Shown in pieces: positions 44,839 to 55,524 of a stretch of DNA of 64,000 bases. The stretch is taken from contig OX457044.1 of the NCBI GenBank assembly GCA_949752735.1, positions 18,585,685-18,649,684 of the forward strand, read 5' to 3'. The notes beneath the pieces were generated by a model. The model saw only the letters and a program-made list of their open reading frames with translations, did no database searches and was not told the DNA's origin. Positions within the stretch are counted from its first letter, which is position 1; every line of letters starts with the position of its first letter. The DNA is from Lumbricus terrestris. Its lineage: Eukaryota; Annelida; Clitellata; Crassiclitellata; Lumbricidae. A program made the position numbers and the translations under genes.

Positions 44839-45234
44839 CTATGATATGGGTCAAAGCATTAAATAGTAACTTCTAAAGCGCCAGTATCTTGATCGCCAAT
44901 CAGTGGAGCTCCCAAACAAAGCCACCATTTGTCTTTGAAAATGTTTAGGACTATACCTACTGAGCAGAATTCGTTGTTATCAAATGGCAATGACAAAAGA
45001 TGTCCTAGAGCGCAAAGAACTGTCGATAAAAGAGTTGAATGAAAGAACAGAAGACGAACGAATTATAGCGACTCAGTTAGCGTGTATACATTGGTTGGAG
45101 CGTAGACTGCGTCCCATAATAGACCCAATAAGCCTCACCTACTCCGTGTTAGACTAGAGATGGTGCTGATTGTGATTCGCTTCCAAGTGCTTGATTATTT
45201 CAAAGATTTTATTTTCGGGCTAGAACTCTATACG

Positions 45235-45399
45235 CATGGGCGGAGTTTGGTTTCCGTTCTTGGAGGGCTAAAGCCTTCTTGGGGGGAGGATGGGGGGCTA
45301 AGCCCGGAAAAAGAAACCAATAACACGGTAAAATAATGAATCTGGGTCTTCTTTGGGGGGGGGCTTAGCCCCCCTATCCCCTGATAAACTCCGCCCATG
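45235..45399. mobile_element. hAT MITE in intron of receptor C, TSD TCTATACG
   Basis: Ortholog of 13,091-13,255, with CATGGGCGGAGTTT ends and TCTATACG on both sides. Confidence 0.9.
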
Positions 45400-45864
45400 T
45401 CTATACGTAGGCATACGCGAAAAACCCAAATTGAGCGATATCCAATGAACATGGGTTGGGGTGGAGTAATGAAGGACCTCACACGCATAGGTGCAATCAC
45501 GTCCTAAAAGTTGGGGGACCATAATGAATTACGTCCTAAAAGTTGGGGGACCATAATAATAAAGTTAGGGGACCACTCAAAAGTTGGGGGACGCGTCCCG
45601 TGGGTCCCATAGGGTGGTTGCGCCTATGCTCACACGGCCAATTTATCACGGTCAAAGCCATGCACGATTGCAGCGTAGAATCGAATACTTTACATTTACA
45701 TAAGTCATAAGGAATGAACAAGGGAAGGGAACGAATGAGTGGAGAAGAGGAAGATGGAACGAAACGTCCAATGACAACAGGAGTAAAATTTATAACGAAA
45801 CATAAATCGAACCGATAAATACAATTTTTGCAAGACACGCTGTTGGTAATTTTTGCATCTGTAG

Positions 45865-46895
45865 GCAGCGACTCCTACAGCACAGAATCACCGGAAGAGA
45901 ATACAACCACCGTTGGCCAATCATCCGTTTCCGGAGGACAATCATCATCTTTTGCCTTACCATTCGAGTTAACGGCCGTCATCGTCTGTATAGGATTCGT
46001 TGGAATGATCGCCAACGGAGCCGTCCTCTGGGCTTTGGTCTCGAATCACCGCAAGGGCAACACCAACGTCACCCTCATCCTCAACCAGACCGTCGCTGAC
46101 TTCTGCTCCTGTACCTTTCTGCTCATCACCAACGTACTAAGGTTCTTCAACATCTATCTCAGGGGCGTCTGGGGGAATGTACTCTGCAGCGTCATCTTCA
46201 TCGACACACTGATATGGGTCGGGTTGGTTGCGTCCATCACCAGTCTTGTTATTCTGACGCTCGAACGATACTTCAAGATCGTCCATCCGGTCCTGCACCG
46301 AAAGCAGTTTCGTCCGTGGATCTTCAAGGCGGCCGTGTTGGTAACCTGGGGCAATGGAATTCTGTGCAACATCTTGGTCCTCCTGTCGACTAGTGTTGTC
46401 AACGGTCAATGTTTCGACGGTGGGTTCCTGAAGTCATTCGCCTCTCAGCTAGCCTACCCAACTTTCCTGTTCGTCTGGAATTTTGCCATACCACTCATCG
46501 TGTTCTTCTACTGTTATGGAAGAATCCTCATGGTCGTGAGGTCAACGAGGGGTGAAGTGTCCCACCCTTCCAATGCCTTGTCAAACACCGCGGCCAAGGA
46601 TACAGCCGCAAGGATTCAGGCGAATGTCATCCGTACTCTACTTATGATCTCAGCGACGTTCATCGTCTGTTGGTCTCCTTGCGCGATCAACAGAATGCTG
46701 TTCTGCGCGGGTGCCATCCCGTTCAGCAATTCCTACTACATCACAGTTGCAGTGGCGTTCCTTACTACGGCGGTCAATCCTCTGATCTACGCCGCCAAGT
46801 ACCAACCGGTCAGGAGAAGTCTTCTGGGCCTCATTGGTATCAAGAGCCAAGGTCAAAGTGTGGCACCAATGACAACCGCCACTGGCGACGCCTGA
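45865..46895 (+). CDS. Class A GPCR, copy C, exon 2
   Basis: With exon 1 this encodes a 349-residue seven-transmembrane receptor. It has lost the middle N-tail sequon (Tyr replaces Asn11) but keeps N6-G-S and N19-T-T. TM2 QTVAD, the ECL1 and ECL2 Cys, LERY, CWSP and NPLIY are all present. Differences from B cluster in ECL1 (LRGVWGN), the start of ECL3 (FCAGAIPF) and TM5 (WNFAIP for WDFAIP), outward-facing sites where ligand contacts would lie. The acceptor TTTTTGCATCTGTAG precedes 45,865. The intron is 43,626-45,864, lengthened by the LINE. No disabling change is seen. Probably a paralog with altered ligand preference, which is inference. Confidence 0.88.
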
Positions 46896-47999
46896 TTGGT
46901 GACTCTTGGCTTTCGAGTGGCGCTTTGTAGATTTGAAGATTACGATTAAAGATTGCGATTTTAAACCTAAACTAGCTGCGGTGTACCCGGCGTTGCCCGG
47001 TAAATTTTTGTTTTTCGTCTCTGGGGTATCCGGCGTTGACCGAAAATTTTGGTTCACTTTTGCGCATTTTGGTCACCTTCCCCTACAGCTAAACCCGACA
47101 TGCCCCTGCGGGGTGTTTGTGCTGACCGCGGGCGTGATGGCCCTGGTCGCACTCTATCTCTAGATGCAAGGATGAGGTGTAAAGCTTCGAAACTGCGCGA
47201 ATGTCTGAAAATAGCGAAATTTCGGCTTTTCGCTCGAGCGTAGACCCTCACGGAAAGGAGAATTCACCAACCCCTCCGCTGGGTGCACGGGTCTGGTCAA
47301 TTATTGCGAAACTGAGGGTGTATAAACATACATACACATCCACAGCCACATTCTCCTTCCCTCTGGTTTCTGCACTAAGGCTAAGCGAGCCTCTGAGTAA
47401 CTTAGATAATTATTCTGAGAGCGGCGAGAATGCCGTCGATTTGACGTCATGGCATCTGCTAGTAAGCAATGGAGGCGTGATAGCTAACGTTGCAACGTGA
47501 ATGGTTTTTAAATCTGTAGGCGCTTATCGCATGAAATTTAGAATGTCCATTACTCGGGATTTAAAGTGAATTGAGATCCGAAAATAAGTGCGTTGACCTG
47601 CAAATTTGGGTAAGAGTGATTTAAAATATTTTAGTGCACCGAAACTCAGCAGTTTCAGAGGCTTTCTTGGGACAGAATACATACAAACAGAGAACTTTGC
47701 TTTATATATTAGATTGCTTGTGACATTTAATTGTTGTTCAACAGCAGAATTGTTTTAATATCTTCTTTTGAGCAAAGCAGCCTCATGATATTTCTTTGTC
47801 GGTGTGCTCTCTTTCCATCTTCATCAAACTGTACAAAGTTTCTATTCACTTGTTTCACTTGTTTTCTCGTTCGGTCTTCCTCAAATTGCCAAAACAATTG
47901 GTAAGTTCTAATTTCGATTGCTTTTCGATTTTCTCTGAGTCTTGATGGCCTGTTTTCTTCAGCAAATAATTCTCGTTAAAACCAATTTCTAGGGGCAAA
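46896..47999. other. Receptor C 3' flank, no second gene seen
   Basis: Conserved with blocks A and B. It holds the CTAGCTGCGGTGTACCCGG-GTTGCCCG motif (46,972) and, near 47,690-47,715, CTTTGCTTTATATATTAGAT. Block A has replaced 47,463-47,663 with 3.2 kb. Short ORFs here are not supported by conservation of frame. Confidence 0.45.
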
Positions 48000-49359
48000 C
48001 AGTGATTCCGTTAAGGTCTAAATTCTTGGAGTCATGGACGCATCACATCAAAAAAATTGGAGTCCACACCAAATGGATAAGAGTCATGGACTCCACACCC
48101 ATCCATTTTTGGAGTCCCATTTTTGGAGTCCCATCGGGCCATAGTAGGTCAAATGTAAAAAATTCCGAACTTCTTATATTACAGGCGACAAAGGGCCCAA
48201 CCATTAGGCCTATTATTAGGCCTACGTAACCTACGCAAAAATTCGTATTTTTGACCCTCTCATTCTGTTGCAACTCGTACATTTTGCGAACAGCCACACG
48301 CGTACGAAAAAATTAGCTCTAACCCTCCTCCGCTTGCAAGAGTTCATTTAGGCTATATAGCTAAAGTCAGCTATAAAATTCATTTTACCGTTGGCTATTT
48401 TTGTGTGTTAAAATCTGAAGTTGTCGATACCAATACAGAAAATACCAAGTCATAAACTCATAAATTACAGCCAGCTTCTCCAGAGGTTGGCTGAATTGGA
48501 ATGAAATATATAGGCCTGTAGGCCTATCGTGGAATCGTGAAAGGTCAAGTAGGCCATACTAGGCCTATAGACTATAGCCTAAGCCAACGATAGGCCTAAG
48601 AAGAAGTTTTTAGTTTTTGAAATTTGAGAACAAATTAACAGCCATTTAGAAGCAAAAGCTGGTGTTAGATCACAATCAGATTGCATCAGATTGCATTAAT
48701 ATTGACTTGAGAGCGCCTCTGAGAGGACGTACTTGTTGTAGAGGCGTTATGTAACTTATTGAAATGAATGAATGAAGGCAGAGCCTGAGATAGCTAAAAT
48801 GCGATTGTCGTTAGCAATGACATCATTTAAAAAATAAACAGGAAAATTTTATGACACTATAGCCTAGCTATAACTAGTACCAATCTTCCCGACGATAATA
48901 AATTTTAAACTTTCCAAGAAAAAATATTTTAGCATTGTTGCACTTCTTTTAATTTTCTTGGTTTAGGTTCTATCCGACGACGATCATTACCTTTTTAAGC
49001 CAGCTCATGGTAACCGTTGAACGCTATAATATTGCTGACATGCCGATGGTTTAGGTCTAGTAGGCATGCATGTACGTCACTCACTTACAAAGAAATGAAA
49101 TATTCATAAATAGGTCATTGCATAAATTATTCACCACTAACCAGTCAGTTAATAGGCTACTCAATGCATAAACTGAGACAGTTACACATAATGGACCCCA
49201 CGGTATTTCTTCTTGGTGTCCCATGGACGTATCGTTAATTTATTTGTGCGTCCATCCACAACTTCAGTGCGTCCATGGACGCACCGCTTTTATTTTTGTG
49301 CGTCCGGCGTCAAAATTTGTGCGTCCGGGACGCACGGACGCACGTTAACGGAATCACTG
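48000..49359. mobile_element. 1.36-kb non-autonomous hAT transposon, TSD GGGGCAAA
   Basis: Ends are CAGTGATTCCGTTAAG and its inverted repeat GTTAACGGAATCACTG. Perfect 8-bp flanks GGGGCAAA lie at 47,992-47,999 and 49,360-49,367. Block B has the empty site (AGGAGCAAATC, inverted, about 29,490), and A is also empty. Subterminal clusters are striking: GGAGTC/GGACTCC motifs on the left and GTGCGTCC repeated about six times on the right. A GCGCC...(GAAT)n SINE-like tail lies at 48,712-48,777. No transposase. Confidence 0.93.
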
Positions 49360-49367
49360 GGGGCAAA

Positions 49368-50460
49368 TCATTTTGTGGTCTAAATCCTAGACCTATTATG
49401 GTTGGAGCTGCTATAATAGATCAGCCTTTGATTTGTGGTAAGTTTTTACTTATTGCCTAACATGGACTCGATGGCAGCCTAGTTGAACTACTTTAATTAG
49501 TAAACTAACAAGTTTAATGGACATGGGCTTATATAAATTATTAGGACACCTGCCTGTAAATACGCCTCGCTTTGTTGTTTGCGTATAGATATGCAGAACG
49601 TTTCGAAGTCTCAACTGCATGCGGATTTGAAAGACGGATCCTACCGATAATAGGCCTGTTCTAGTTAGATGTGTGCTGTCTCAGTGGCGTCGTTAACTGT
49701 AAAAAGTGAGACTATCAAATATGCGAGTATGATTCCAATATGACATTGTGTTAATATGCATGATCTCAATTGGTATCAGTAATAACACTTACAGTCAGTG
49801 GCCGCGCCACCATGGCAGTGGCAGCCTAGTTGAACTACTTTAATTGGTAAACTAACAAGTTTAATGGACATGGACTTATTATGTAAATTATTAGGACACC
49901 TACCGTACCTGTAAATACGCCTCGCTTTGTTGTTTGCGTAGATATGCAGAACGTGGTTCGACCTACCTATTTAAGTATTGACCTGCTTTCTGATCTGCAA
50001 TTTTTTTGGAAGTTTTAGTATCTCCTTTAATTACATTTAACTTATTCGACCTGCTGAACAACTCCCATGACCCTAACGCGTACTGCTATTATAATAGCTG
50101 TATAGCTGGAACCCCCAATGATTGTCGTGGCTGATCGTTCTTTCAGCAATTTCAATTGCGCACCGTGTATTTTAGCAGCGAGAATGGTATTGGCCTATAT
50201 TTAAGCGATTTTGACCGAAAAACTTTGAAAAGGCTTCAGTTTTTTCAGTGGGCTACCGGAAATGGTAGATTTGTCGAACTTTTTTGATCAGAAACCCGAA
50301 TTCCTCAATCCCAAACCGAAGACAGATCTCGATGGACTAGATTAAATACTGCTTCAATTAACTGCATACTCGACAATGTAAATAATAATTATATGAAAGT
50401 AACTGAGATAGCACAACATAATTATATACCGTACTGGAGAAACAATACGAATAATAAATT
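49368..50460. other. Duplicated non-coding DNA with local repeat
   Basis: Partner of 18,800-20,199. A segment with AGTTGAACTACTTTAATT and CGCCTCGCTTTGTTGTTTGCG occurs twice (about 49,478-49,600 and 49,826-49,950). The fold-back element of block A is absent at 49,781. No gene. Confidence 0.45.
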
Positions 50461-50578
50461 ACAATGTGCTGTTGCCAATCTTTGCCATGCAGTCAACCAG
50501 CTCTAGCTGGAGCTGGTTGAACTGCACGCCCAGAGACCACCACGGGGAGGTGTTGGCAATTCGGTCTCCGTAGTCCGC
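50461..50578 (-). other. Possible fossil coding exon, block C copy
   Basis: Same minus-strand frame as 20,200-20,316 (NTSPWWSLGVQFNQL, LELVDCMAKIG). A 6-bp in-frame insertion adds Gln-Leu, and a 7-bp loss removes the donor-like CGG|GTAATT. Confidence 0.3.
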
Positions 50579-50904
50579 TCAATTCAGCGCTACTCAGGCA
50601 GTAGGCTATAATTTAATTTCATCATCAGTCTAATTGGTATATAAAAAAATAGTTATATACCCGCAGAAAAAAAATCAATTTTAGAATTTTATCAATTTTG
50701 AGTAATCTGCTTTTATTTGGGTTGGAATGTACGACAAAGATTCGCACTGAGTGACACTGACGCAAATGCAAAAATAAGCTTAGGCCTACAACCTCCAGAC
50801 ATTGAAATATATGGCTACACAAAGCGGTAGAAATCCATGAATATGGTCATGTCAAAAAGCAGCAATGCTGAGCGAATAAGTGAACGGAAAAAGACCAGGC
50901 CTCT

Positions 50905-51025
50905 GTTGTGTGTGTGTGTGTTGTGCGTGTGTGTGTAAGTGTGGTGTGTGTGTGTGGTGTGTATGAGTGTGTGTGGTGTATGTGCGCACGTGTGGTGTGT
51001 GTGTGGTGTGTATGTGGTGTGTGTG

Positions 51026-51086
<61 letters not shown>
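50905..51086. repeat. (GT)n microsatellite, block C
   Basis: A long GT tract with GTGGT interruptions, expanded relative to 20,653-20,757. Confidence 0.95.
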
Positions 51087-51088
<2 letters not shown>

Positions 51089-51784
51089 AACAGAACAATT
51101 GAATGCCAATTAACGAATAAAGAGCGAGAAGGCGGACAAGAGGTGACGTCAACGTACAGAGTGAAACTGGGACAGAAAATCTGAAGATTGAGAACGAAAG
51201 CCGTGCATGGGCGAACCAACAGGGCAACAGAGTAGAGACATGTGTGGAGAGAAGGATAAACCAGAGAGCTCTAGCATAGGTCGAAGAAATACAAAGATTC
51301 GCTTATTAATATTGCGAGAATGATGAAAACGAAGCTAGTTTTCGAAAATGTTAAAAGAGCAAAAAACCGAAAGTAATTAGGAGCGATATAGAGATTGAAA
51401 GCCTCTAAAACAAAGCTTTAAAGTCGGCCGAATTCGTCTTTGTTATTAACGCGTAGGCGAATAATTTGAAAGCGAAGACGATTACGGTAGCCAATTATTA
51501 AAGAATATTGAGGAAAATAGAAACTAAAAAATCCTGAGTCAGCTTGCCTTGAGCGGACTACCCAAATGGTTCTAAGTTGCTTTAGCCTGAGACTAAGCAA
51601 TACGGAGTAAATGTGACGCATTTGGACCATCACATTTCTCAGACAAAACGTCAGCAGACAACAGATATAACATCCAAAATATTCAAGAATCAAATAAACT
51701 TTATATCAAGTCACTGTTTCGCCTGGGTTCAACACTCGTCTATCTTATATCCTCTTAAATTCCCGATTAGGACCATCTAAAAAA

Positions 51785-52783
51785 GATACAGGAAGTAAGA
51801 GAACAAGACAAACAGATGGAACAACAGAGATAGTGAGAGAAACAGATAAGCAGACAAACCTACAGTCGGACATAGACAGTATTAAAAAAAGCAGTCAGAC
51901 CTACAGTCACACAGAGATAGTGGCAGAAACAGATAAGTAGGCATAACCACGGTCAGACACAGGCAGTGAGGCAAACAGATAGGCAAGCACACCTACAGAC
52001 AGACAAGGATAGTGAGGGGAAACAAATAAGTAAACAGACCTACATGTACAGTCAGACTCAAGCAGGGAGAGCAACAGATAAGTAGTCAAGACTTCAGTCA
52101 GATACAGAGAGTGAGAGAAACACGTAAGAAGGCAGAACTAGATTCAGAGAGAGATAGTCAGAGAAAAAGAAAAGGAAACAGACCTAAACGCAGACACAGA
52201 CATCCAAAGCAATTTATAACTATAGGCAAGACTTAAGTCAGATAGATAGAGTGAGATAAACAGACAACTAGGCAGTCAGATAGGGAGAGTGAGAGAAACA
52301 TATAAGTGGACAAAACCATAGTCAGATTGGGAGAGTGAGATAAACAGACAAATAGGCAGAACCACGGTCAGATAGGGAGAGTGAGAGAAACAGACCAGTA
52401 GGCAGAGCTACAGTCAGAAAGATATAGTGAGATAAAGAGACAGGTAGGCAGAACTACTCTCAGATAGGGGGAGTGAGAGAAAAAGAGAAGGAGAGTGAGA
52501 TAAACAGACAACTAGGCAGAACTACAGTGACAGAAATAATGAGAGAGAATAAGTAGGCAGAACAACAGTGGAATAGAAATAGTGAGAGAAACAGACAAGT
52601 AGGCAGAACTACAATCAGATAGGGAGAGTAGGAGAAACAGACAATTTAACAAAACTACAGTCAGATAGGGAGAGTGAGAGAAACAAACAAGTAGGCAGAG
52701 CTACAGTCAGAAAGATATAGTGAGATAAAGAGACAGGTAGGCAGAACTGTATACCTTCAGATAGGGGGAGTGAGAGAAAAAGA
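51785..52783. repeat. 46-bp minisatellite array 1, block C
   Basis: Same units and order as 26,200-27,200. It stops abruptly at AAAGAGAA and is followed by a second copy of the lead-in (TTTAGCCTGAGACTAAGC, 52,786). Confidence 0.92.
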
Positions 52784-52785
52784 GA

Positions 52786-53080
52786 ATTTAGCCTGAGACT
52801 AAGCAATACGGAGTAAATGTGACGAATTTGGACCATCACATTTCTCATACAAAACATCAGCAGACAACAGATATCAATCACATCCTTAACTTTCAAGAAT
52901 CGAATAAACTTTATATCAAGTCACTGTTTCGCCTGGGTTCAACACTCGTCTATCTTATATACTCTTAAATTCCAGATTAGGACCACAACTCCGTTGCAGT
53001 GTCCGCTCTGCAGTCGGGAGCGCCTTTGAATAGTGAGCTTGAAGAGGCGCTATAACAAGTGCGCATACAAACATAAAAAG
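52786..53080. repeat. Second copy of array lead-in with SINE-like insert
   Basis: It repeats 51,590-51,775. A roughly 95-bp insert (CACAACTCCGTTGCAG ... GAGGCGCTATAACAAG) sits at about 52,982-53,075, ending in a GGCGCTATAA motif like short retroelement tails. Confidence 0.6.
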
Positions 53081-53084
53081 ACAC

Positions 53085-54665
53085 AGGAAGTAAGAGAACA
53101 AGACAAACAGATGGAGCAACAGAGATAGTGAGAGAAACAGATAAGCAGACAAACCTACAGTCGGACATAGACAGTAAGAAAAGCAGAAAAGCAGTCAGAC
53201 TTATACAGTCACACAGAGATAGTGGCAGAAACAGATAAGTAGGCAAAACCACGGTCAGACACAGGCAGTGAGGCAAACAGATAAGCAAGCACACCTACAG
53301 ACAGACAAGGATAGTGAGGGGAATCAAATAAGTAAACAGACCTACATGTACAGTCAGACTCGAGCAGGGAGAGAAACATATAAGTAGTCAAGACTTCAGT
53401 CATGCAGATATAGAGAGTGGGAGAAACACGTAAGAAGTCAGAACTACAATGAGAGAGATAGTCAGAGAAAAAGAAAAAAAAACAGACCAAAAGGCAGACA
53501 CAGACATCAAAAGCAATTTATAACTAGGCAACACTTCAGTCAGAGAGAGATAGTGAGAGAAACAGACAAGAAGGCAGAACTACAATAAGGTAGAGAGAGC
53601 CAGAGAAACAGATAAGTCTAGGCATAACTACAGTCAGACACAAACAGGCAGGGAAACAGATAATCAGACAGAACTACAGTCAGAAAGAGATAGTGACAGA
53701 AACAGATAAGTAGGCAGAACTACACGAAGACAGAAATAGTGAGAGAAACAAACAAGTAGGAAGAACTACATTCAGATAAGGAGAGTGAGAGAAACAGACA
53801 AGTATAAAGAATTACAGTCAGAGAGGGAGAGTGAGAGAAATAGATAAGTAAACAGAACTACAGTCACATAGGGAGAGTGAGAGAAACAGACAAGTAGGCA
53901 GAACTACAATCAGATAGGGAGAGTGAGAGAAATAGATAAGTAAACAGAACTACAGTCACATAGGGAGAGCGAGAGGGAGAGAGAGAGAGAGAGAGAGAAA
54001 CAGACAAGTAGGTAGAACTACAGTCAGAGAGAGGGAGAGAGAGAAACAGACAAGTAGGCAGAACTACAGTCGGAGAGGGGGAGAGAGAAACAGACAAAAA
54101 GACAGAACTACAATCAGATAGGGAGAGTGAGAGAAATAGATAAGTAAAAAGAACTACAGTCACATAGGGAGAGTGAGAGAAACAGACAAAAAGACAGAAC
54201 TATAATCAGATAGGGAGAGTGAGAGAAATAGATAAGTAAACAGAACTACAGTCACATAGGGAGAGTGAGAGAAACAGACAAGTAGGCAGAACTACAATCA
54301 GATAGGGAGAGTGAGAGAAATAGATAAGTAAACAGAACTACAGTCACATAGGGAGAGCGAGAGAAACAGACAAGTAGGCAGAACTATAGTCAGAGAGAGG
54401 GAGAGAGAGAGAGAGAAACAGACAAGTAGGCAAAACTACAGTCAGAGAGGGAGAGAGAGAAACAGACAAGTAGGCAGAACTACACTTAGATAGGGAAAGT
54501 GAGAAAAAAGAGAGGAAGGGTGAGAGAAACAGACAACTAGGCAAATCTACAGTGAGGCAGAAATAGTGAGAGAAACAGACAAGTAGGTAGAGCTACAGTC
54601 AGATAGGGTAAGTGAGAGAAAAAGAGAGGGAGGGTGAGAGAAGCAGACAACTAGACAGATCTATA
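53085..54665. repeat. 46-bp minisatellite array 2, block C
   Basis: Same family, with extra GAGAGAGAGAGA expansions near 53,970-54,000 and 54,395-54,415 and a local unit of about 120 bp. Minus-strand Leu/Ser ORFs are artefacts. Confidence 0.92.
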
Positions 54666-54682
54666 ATAATAAGATAAAATAA

Positions 54683-55115
54683 TGATGCTAATATATATAA
54701 TATAGTATACATGTATTATGAACGCTTTAATTATAACGTCAGTTTAACGTCAAACTTAGCAGCGAACATTCTGATTGGCCGAAGCTTATCTTCGGACAAG
54801 CCGATTAGTCGTAGGCGGGACTCTAGGGTGTTTTGCCTTTACAAATTATCGTATAAAACTGAAATGTCGAATGTATTTCGGTGTGCGGAGATTGTTTAAG
54901 CTAGGAGTAAGAGTTATGAACGTTAGATAGTAATTTGGTAACTTCTGTTCTATTGGAATCAGTTCTATTATTATTATCTTTGATCATTCATGGAGATCTA
55001 GCTTGTTGTAGAATTAAACCATTGAAAATGTATTCATCAGTTTCGTGAGTTAGATTCTTAAGTTCCCCTTCCAGTGCAGGTTAGTCAATTAAGTAAGGTG
55101 ATTCTTTAAGGATCA
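54683..55115 (+). repeat. Candidate 5' LTR of the right-hand Ty3/Gypsy element
   Basis: TGAT...ATCA bounds a 433-bp stretch with two ACGTCA (CRE-like) half-sites (54,739-54,758), a TATA box TATAAAA (54,852) and an AATTAAA near 55,013. TGGTGGAGAAGCCG, 4 bp after the end, could be the primer-binding site. The 3' LTR is outside the window, so the ends cannot be confirmed by comparison. Confidence 0.45.
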
Positions 55116-55167
55116 TAAGTGGTGGAGAAGCCGAAGTTCGATCTTTTGTACAGGTAAACACTCATTT

Positions 55168-55524
55168 TTGATTTCATCATCCGCATCACCCATGCCACCT
55201 CTTCATCTGCCTGTAGTCGCTGAGCCTCACACCTTGGTCTATGGTTCTAATCTCGAGGAGCCACCCCTAAACGCGGAAGAGCTCGCCGAATTTGAAGAAT
55301 GGTATGCTGACCATTGGCCCACTCATGGAGGCTTCTGTTACCACATTGACGACAAAATCGATGAGATAATTGCCTGGCGTCACGGTGACCCATTTGACCA
55401 TCACCCCCACGCCCCTGAAGACCAACCACCCCCAATTCAGGCGCCTGTCGAAGAAGATTGGGATACGATTGACTTGCCAACGGTCAATCCATCCGCATCA
55501 GACAGTCCCCCACCTTTGCATTAG
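55168..55524 (+). CDS. Small upstream ORF, acidic/proline-rich, unknown
   Basis: A 118-residue frame starts just past the candidate primer-binding site. It is rich in Pro, Asp, Glu and His, with an aromatic stretch (FEEWYADHWPTHGGFCYHID) and a Pro-rich end. No signal peptide or membrane segment is visible. I do not recognise it. It may be an accessory ORF of the element or the start of an older, separate element. A donor-like CAG|GTAAAC lies at 55,151-55,158, just upstream. Confidence 0.45.
   Translation: MISSSASPMPPLHLPVVAEPHTLVYGSNLEEPPLNAEELAEFEEWYADHWPTHGGFCYHIDDKIDEIIAWRHGDPFDHHPHAPEDQPPPIQAPVEEDWDTIDLPTVNPSASDSPPPLH

Larger units (their letters stand above)
35128..54665 (+). repeat. 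Segmental duplication block C
   Basis: Direct copy of block A. The offset is 33,897 at the left end and 32,144 at the receptor, the change being due to insertions on either side. Private insertions are the LINE at 40,302-41,070, the LINE at 43,801-44,603 and the hAT element at 48,000-49,359. The right end has an extra tandem copy of the lead-in plus 46-bp array. Confidence 0.9.

Noticed and set aside
45828..45864. ATG at 45,828 as the start of receptor C
   Set aside because: It lies upstream of a conserved splice acceptor and the encoded residues are not preserved in copies A and B; the micro-exon start is shared by all three.
48002..48297. Small ORFs at the left end of the block C hAT
   Set aside because: They overlap subterminal repeats of a transposon and show no domain.
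50815..51227. Thr-His and Cys-Val repeat ORFs
   Set aside because: Products of the (GT)n microsatellite; the same at 20,583-20,868.
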